A DNA stretch of 63,911 bases from a virus. Positions 60,539 through 63,911 of the stretch are shown piece after piece (the stretch's first letter is position 1; each line of letters starts with the position of its first letter). The stretch spans positions 1 through 63,911 of IMG/VR virus record IMGVR_UViG_3300032296_002040. One strand, given 5' to 3'. The position numbers and the translations under genes were made by a program. Below the pieces are notes generated by a model, which was not told the origin of the DNA, did not search any database, and worked only from the letters and a program-made list of their open reading frames with translations.

Positions 60539-61360
60539 ATGTCGATCTCCAGTTCTGGAGGAATCTACACTGAGTTAGACGTACTGCTGGATACGCATCT
60601 GGCTACGTTATCACTCATAAGCCAGGACCTCTGCAATGAGGTCCTGCATTCCGGGGTTCATCACACGCGTAAGGAAGACGCTTATCCAGGCGTTGCCCAT
60701 GCTGCGATGAAACAGAAGTACGAGCAACGGAATGAAGTCACATTGACTCAGTCGATGATGACTAATATCTTTATCGTGATTCGCCACCTGTTTAAAACGA
60801 TTCTCGATGAAGAAGTAATGACGCCGTTCCACGGCAAACTGAAACTCTTCGTTAACGTTCATCCGTATTCGAACTTGTCCGACGAAGAACGCGACGCTTT
60901 GACTGTCGCGATCGCCCACAACATCGGTGGTGTGGCCGAGGTCGAGTTAATCGACATGGCAGTATCGGAACTTACTCCGACTCACTGCAAAGCGACTTAT
61001 CGCTTCATGGTGATGTATGACTGGGGTACCTGGATGAATGTCCAGACGCCAGCTTTCCACCAGACTGCCATTCCGGAGGTCGCTGTTATTGCACCGGCAA
61101 TATACCATGCGGGCTCCCCTACTGAAGATGAGATACAAGAAAGCTTCGTGGAGCTTAAAAAGCACTTTCCCGATGCTACTTCTTTATTTGACGCTTCTGA
61201 GAAGCTAAGTCAAATGCTCATCAATTTACATCTGATAGACGTCGCATTCTTTAGCGTCATATCAGAGTTTAGTCAAACCGTACATACCAGCACTCTCCCA
61301 GATATCGCGACCCTATTAGGGAATGCGATATCTGGTGAGGCTGCAATACCAACACGGTGA
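60539..61360 (+). CDS. Unknown protein, 273 aa
   Basis: AAGAGGGTTCTAAC precedes the ATG. The product has a polar N-terminus (SISSSGGIYTELDVLL) and alternating helices and strands, with a hydrophobic region toward the C-terminus (LINLHLIDVAFFSVI) that is too mixed to be a clear membrane span. It is the last gene of the long plus-strand block. Not recognised. Confidence 0.55.
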   Translation: MSISSSGGIYTELDVLLDTHLATLSLISQDLCNEVLHSGVHHTRKEDAYPGVAHAAMKQKYEQRNEVTLTQSMMTNIFIVIRHLFKTILDEEVMTPFHGKLKLFVNVHPYSNLSDEERDALTVAIAHNIGGVAEVELIDMAVSELTPTHCKATYRFMVMYDWGTWMNVQTPAFHQTAIPEVAVIAPAIYHAGSPTEDEIQESFVELKKHFPDATSLFDASEKLSQMLINLHLIDVAFFSVISEFSQTVHTSTLPDIATLLGNAISGEAAIPTR

Positions 61361-61378
61361 GGCTAGCGAGTATACCCA

Positions 61379-61406
61379 GTAGGGGGAGATGGAGATCTCC
61401 TCCTAC
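61379..61406. terminator. Hairpin between convergent genes
   Basis: Arms 61379-61390 and 61395-61406 pair over 12 positions with one G-T, loop GGAG. It lies between the genes ending at 61360 (+) and 61437 (-) and lacks the CATAA/TTATG frame found at other convergent junctions. Confidence 0.6.
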
Positions 61407-61436
61407 ATATATCTAAGGAGTTTTGTGACTCTTTCC

Positions 61437-61928
61437 TTAGACTGCTTGTTTGCGGTTCTTTTCGAAGGCTTCATGGGTCATGGTAGACGTACCGATATCG
61501 GTTTCACCTTCCACTAACTTCAAGTCTTCTAAGTCTTCCGGAAGCTTAGGATCCACAGGGTTAGGGTTATCTGGGATCTTGTACTTGGTGGTCGACGGAA
61601 CGCTGTTCAAGATGTCGGCAATCATTGCATGGGTAGCTGCTTGATTGCGCGTTTGTGCTTCTTCGTTCTTTAAGCGACGCTTACTGATTTCCTGCTTATC
61701 CATGTCGGAGGCAGCTTTGAGCAAGTTAGTCACCACCTTAGGATCGTTGATCTGATCTAAGCTATGACGAGCGTGACGAATGATCTGACGACGCAAGGAC
61801 TGCGTATAGTCATAGATCTCTTCTTCAGTTTGCTTACGGTCATCGGTTTCAGCATGCAGCGGTGCATAACTGATCATGTCAGGATCAGCAGCAGTGTTTA
61901 AAACATCGACTGGAATGTTCGCACTCAT
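61437..61928 (-). CDS. Unknown protein, 163 aa
   Basis: CGAGGTAAATC precedes the ATG. The product is very charged and helical (DDRKQTEEEIYDYTQSLRRQ, then ISKRRLKNEEAQTRNQ), with a flexible P/D/E-rich C-terminal third (YKIPDNPNPVDPKLPEDLED). A small helical protein with an acidic tail could be a terminase small subunit or a scaffold-like protein; neither is supported by a specific motif. Confidence 0.55.
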   Translation of the reverse strand: MSANIPVDVLNTAADPDMISYAPLHAETDDRKQTEEEIYDYTQSLRRQIIRHARHSLDQINDPKVVTNLLKAASDMDKQEISKRRLKNEEAQTRNQAATHAMIADILNSVPSTTKYKIPDNPNPVDPKLPEDLEDLKLVEGETDIGTSTMTHEAFEKNRKQAV

Positions 61929-62019
61929 GATTTACCTCGAATAATCTTTATTTATATACTGGGGAGAAAAGTGAATTAACAAACTCCCCATATAGCGGTG
62001 AATTCGTCATAAGTATCTA

Positions 62020-62054
62020 TTGTACTTGAGATACATATCACTAATCTGGTACAG
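62020..62054 (+). promoter_or_regulatory. Hairpin with ACATATCACTA loop (third copy)
   Basis: AGAT (62029-62032) and ATCT (62044-62047) flank exactly ACATATCACTA (62033-62043), and outer TGTAC/GTACA arms (62021-62025/62049-62053) add a second stem after a small internal loop. It is 56-66 nt upstream of the ATG at 62099, similar to the distance at 20014. Confidence 0.5.
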
Positions 62055-62098
62055 GAAAATGTGTACCTTTAATCGGGTGTTCACTTGTAGGGAGACCT

Positions 62099-62683
62099 AT
62101 GAAGTTGCTTAACAATTTCCTCTTTAAACGTAAGCTGAAGCTAGTGAATCGTTTACTAGAGGAGTATCAAAACTTCGATATCGCTTCAGGAAAGGAAGAA
62201 GGTCGTACTAAGCTCATCGGTAAAATGCTGCACGCAATCCCTGTAGATGCGTTCCACCTCTACAATGCGAAGCTGGGTGAAGCCTACATGGCACACACCG
62301 GAGTTCGTAGTCTGGATGCATTTAACCAGCTGCTCTATCGAGCCCATGTCACATTAAAGTCTAACATCGTTTTTCGTGATGACTGGTATGTGGAGTATGA
62401 ACGGTACTACAAGAACGACGGTACCGAAGCAGTTGCACACCACCTAGCTTACCGGACTATCGATTCATTGATGGTCACAACTAACGGTAGTTATGGAAAT
62501 CCTGTTGAGCTTGTTGCTCGCATGATTTTTCTGGGTACAGCTATTTGTGATTCGATTACTGTTGGGATCGAAAACAATAGTGAGTATGAAATCAATACTC
62601 AACGTACCTTAATCAAGTTGCTAACGGATCTGGGTAACCTGGCCGAGACATTGATCGAAATGGGTTACACCATCGGTCGATAA
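62099..62683 (+). CDS. Unknown protein, 194 aa
   Basis: TAGGGAGACCT precedes the ATG. The product has a basic N-terminus (KLLNNFLFKRKLKLVNRLL, amphipathic helix) and a helical body. Preceded by the third ACATATCACTA element. Not recognised. Confidence 0.6.
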   Translation: MKLLNNFLFKRKLKLVNRLLEEYQNFDIASGKEEGRTKLIGKMLHAIPVDAFHLYNAKLGEAYMAHTGVRSLDAFNQLLYRAHVTLKSNIVFRDDWYVEYERYYKNDGTEAVAHHLAYRTIDSLMVTTNGSYGNPVELVARMIFLGTAICDSITVGIENNSEYEINTQRTLIKLLTDLGNLAETLIEMGYTIGR

Positions 62684-62724
62684 GCAACACTAATTCCCCC
62701 TAATCAATCTAATCAGGATGTGTC

Positions 62725-63210
62725 ATGATCAAACGTGATAAGCCTAATACCGGTAAGACCAAGATCGCTTCTATCTTGGATGATGAGAATAAACGCAAGG
62801 ACGACACCTATGGAGTAAATGGCGTTCTTGCTCGGTTGTTCCGCCAGATGTTGTTGGATCTGAACATCAATAAGCAAAAGTGGATGCATTTGATGGCAGA
62901 TTTTATGCATGACCAGCGTAACAACATTCCGAACAACAAGTCTGACCACACCATGTTTCGCGGTAACTTGACTAAGGAACTCGGCCGTGAGCAGTTGACT
63001 TTCAAAAGTCTCTGCCGGGGATGCCGCTTCCTTGGCTTTCGCAGCATCGAGATTACGATCGCTGGGAAGCATGAAGATACGGGTGAGATCACTTACCACT
63101 CGACGATGGTGGACTTTGGTCCACGTCGCCGTATCAACGACTTTATGCGCGAAACAGAGCGTAATACCGAGGACGCTCAAGAAGAAGCTGAGTCCTCCAA
63201 AGACGACTGA
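62725..63210 (+). CDS. Unknown basic protein, 161 aa
   Basis: AATCAGGATGTGTC precedes the ATG. The product is basic through residue 140 with an acidic C-terminal tail (DAQEEAESSKDD). A central segment LLDLNINKQKWMHLMADFM could be a helical DNA- or protein-binding region. Residues CRGCRFLGFRS hold a C-x-x-C. Not recognised. Confidence 0.55.
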   Translation: MIKRDKPNTGKTKIASILDDENKRKDDTYGVNGVLARLFRQMLLDLNINKQKWMHLMADFMHDQRNNIPNNKSDHTMFRGNLTKELGREQLTFKSLCRGCRFLGFRSIEITIAGKHEDTGEITYHSTMVDFGPRRRINDFMRETERNTEDAQEEAESSKDD

Positions 63211-63271
63211 TGAAAACTAGAATAAGGAATAGCTGGAATCTCCATAGCTAACTTACTCGCGGAATAAACGT

Positions 63272-63811
63272 ATGAAACATAAACAGCCTGCTAAGAAAGG
63301 TCCAGTTCGATTCAGACACGATACTGACGGTGTTGATCACATCAACGTGCACTACTACGCATCAAAGACTACTCTGGGTCGTGAACTCTCTCACTTCTCC
63401 AGGAAAGCTTTCAAGCATCCCCAGTATGGCCCATTCAATTCGTTGGAAGCCTTCTGGTGGTGGATTCGTGCTGAGACACCAGATGACCAGATTCGTCGTT
63501 GCAGCGCTGATAAGGCACGTTCGATGGGACGCGATTGGGAAAAGAAGCGTACCAAAGACAATGCTAGCGAGTTCGCTCGTGAAATCTTCATTGCTAATTG
63601 GCATCGTATCGACCAGAATCAAGGTCTGAAAGAGATGTTGATCGAATCGGACTTACCGTTCACTTACTACTACCTCCAAGGCAAAGAACCTGTGACGCAA
63701 ATCGATGACAAGGATTCCGCATGGATGATCCAAGTCTTTGAGAACCTGCGGCGCATGTTCAAAGAAGGGGTTAGTTTGGATGAGAACGACCTCCCTGCAT
63801 TTCTGAAGTAA
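63272..63811 (+). CDS. NADAR (YbiA-like) family protein
   Basis: The 179-residue product matches the NADAR layout: INVHYYASKTTLGRELSHFS (LSHF at 39-42, the usual LSNF), FNSLEAFWWWIRA (SLEA at 57-60, the S-x-E-h-x-x-Q position), IRRCSADKARSMGRDW (the A-x-x-x-G-R element at 82-87), FAREIFIANWHRIDQNQGLKEMLIESD and a final LPFTYYYLQG, corresponding to the KF...L...LL.T segments. YbiA-type proteins act on ADP-ribose-linked or riboflavin-related compounds, and some NADARs remove ADP-ribose from guanine in DNA. A phage copy could undo host DNA or NAD-linked defence; this is inference. There is no clear ribosome binding site (CGCGGAATAAACGT). Confidence 0.7.
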   Translation: MKHKQPAKKGPVRFRHDTDGVDHINVHYYASKTTLGRELSHFSRKAFKHPQYGPFNSLEAFWWWIRAETPDDQIRRCSADKARSMGRDWEKKRTKDNASEFAREIFIANWHRIDQNQGLKEMLIESDLPFTYYYLQGKEPVTQIDDKDSAWMIQVFENLRRMFKEGVSLDENDLPAFLK

Positions 63812-63816
63812 ACCAA

Positions 63817-63861
63817 CCACTCCCTTCGGGGAGTGGAATTAACCTGTGCTCTTTTTTTTTT
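63817..63861 (+). terminator. Hairpin terminator with displaced T-tract
   Basis: CCACTCCC/GGGAGTGG form an 8-bp stem with TTCG loop (63817-63836), then 15 nt (AATTAACCTGTGCTC) and then 10 Ts (63852-63861). Same core hairpin as 25438-25459 and the same displaced T geometry as 7089-7137. Confidence 0.75.
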
Positions 63862-63877
63862 GATTTAGGATGTGACC

Positions 63878-63911
63878 ATGGCTCAGAAACCACCGTCAAA
63901 TATCCTGGCAG
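63878..63911 (+). CDS. 5' end of an unknown protein (partial)
   Basis: An ATG at 63878, preceded by TTAGGATGTGACC, opens a frame (MAQKPPSNILA) that runs off the window. Only 11 residues are visible, so no call is possible beyond the presence of a gene start after the terminator. Confidence 0.5.
   Translation, partial: MAQKPPSNILA

Noticed and set aside
1-63911. CRISPR array, insertion sequence, integrase or prophage attachment site
   Set aside because: No regularly spaced direct repeats, no transposase or integrase motifs, and no tRNA-linked direct repeat were seen.

Overview
The window reads as part of a jumbo myovirus genome of the phiKZ type (nucleus-forming phage group). The main evidence is a 747-residue phiKZ-like major capsid protein (17545-19788), a long portal-like protein, a tandem block of tail-fibre paralogues, inner-head proteins with maturation-protease-like cleavage motifs, and a phiKZ-style set of DNA enzymes: DnaB-type helicase, SNF2-type helicase, UvsX-like recombinase, SbcC/Rad50-like ATPase, RuvC-like resolvase and RNase HI. 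There are no rRNA genes, no recognisable tRNAs, no insertion sequences and no CRISPR array. The host cannot be named from the sequence. Genes are tightly packed on both strands in short alternating operons, mostly with AGGAG/GAGG-type ribosome binding sites and ATGA overlaps.

Layout. 0-5.6 kb (+): small accessory genes, including an orphan HicB-like antitoxin, a widespread CSLQESS-type phage family and small membrane or exported proteins. 5.58-5.95 kb: a region with no credible protein but many perfect hairpins and a strong terminator, proposed as a structured non-coding RNA. 6.0-8.4 kb (+): a lipoprotein, a GIY-YIG homing endonuclease and a membrane protein. 8.4-16.7 kb (-): two inner-head candidates, an SNF2-like helicase, a SUKH-domain protein, an ADP-ribosyltransferase and a DnaB-like helicase. 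16.8-25.4 kb (+): major capsid protein and virion candidates. 25.5-28.4 kb (-): portal candidate. 28.5-35.5 kb (+): virion proteins, RuvC-like resolvase, a spanin pair, and a large acidic protein with a CYTH-like domain. 35.5-41.5 kb (-): four tail-fibre paralogues and a possible accessory protein. 41.6-51 kb: virion proteins, a baseplate-spike candidate and the SbcC-like ATPase. 51-54 kb: a second spanin-like pair, RNase HI, and a third inner-head candidate. 55-61.4 kb (+): UvsX-like recombinase followed by small metabolic or accessory genes (MazG-like, SLOG/DUF2493, and a possible fragment of RNA polymerase beta). 61.4-63.9 kb: unknown proteins and a NADAR-like protein.

The genes fit four jobs: virion construction (capsid, portal, inner head, fibres, spike), DNA replication and recombination, host lysis (two spanin-like pairs and small membrane proteins), and host takeover or counter-defence. 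The last group is the most interesting. A SUKH protein and an ADP-ribosyltransferase sit side by side and share an unusual N-terminal M-x-W-M-K-x-W sequence, and the window also holds NADAR, SLOG, MazG and HicB homologues, so several genes touch ADP-ribose or nucleotide chemistry or toxin neutralisation.

Two sequence-level regulatory systems stand out. Most operon ends carry a hairpin followed by a TTATGNC-type motif (a CATAA/TTATG-framed hairpin where operons converge), sometimes with a poly-T tract displaced about 15 nt from the hairpin. An 11-mer, ACATATCACTA, occurs three times upstream of plus-strand genes within inverted repeats; in two cases it is exactly the hairpin loop. All functional assignments are by eye; no database search was possible.
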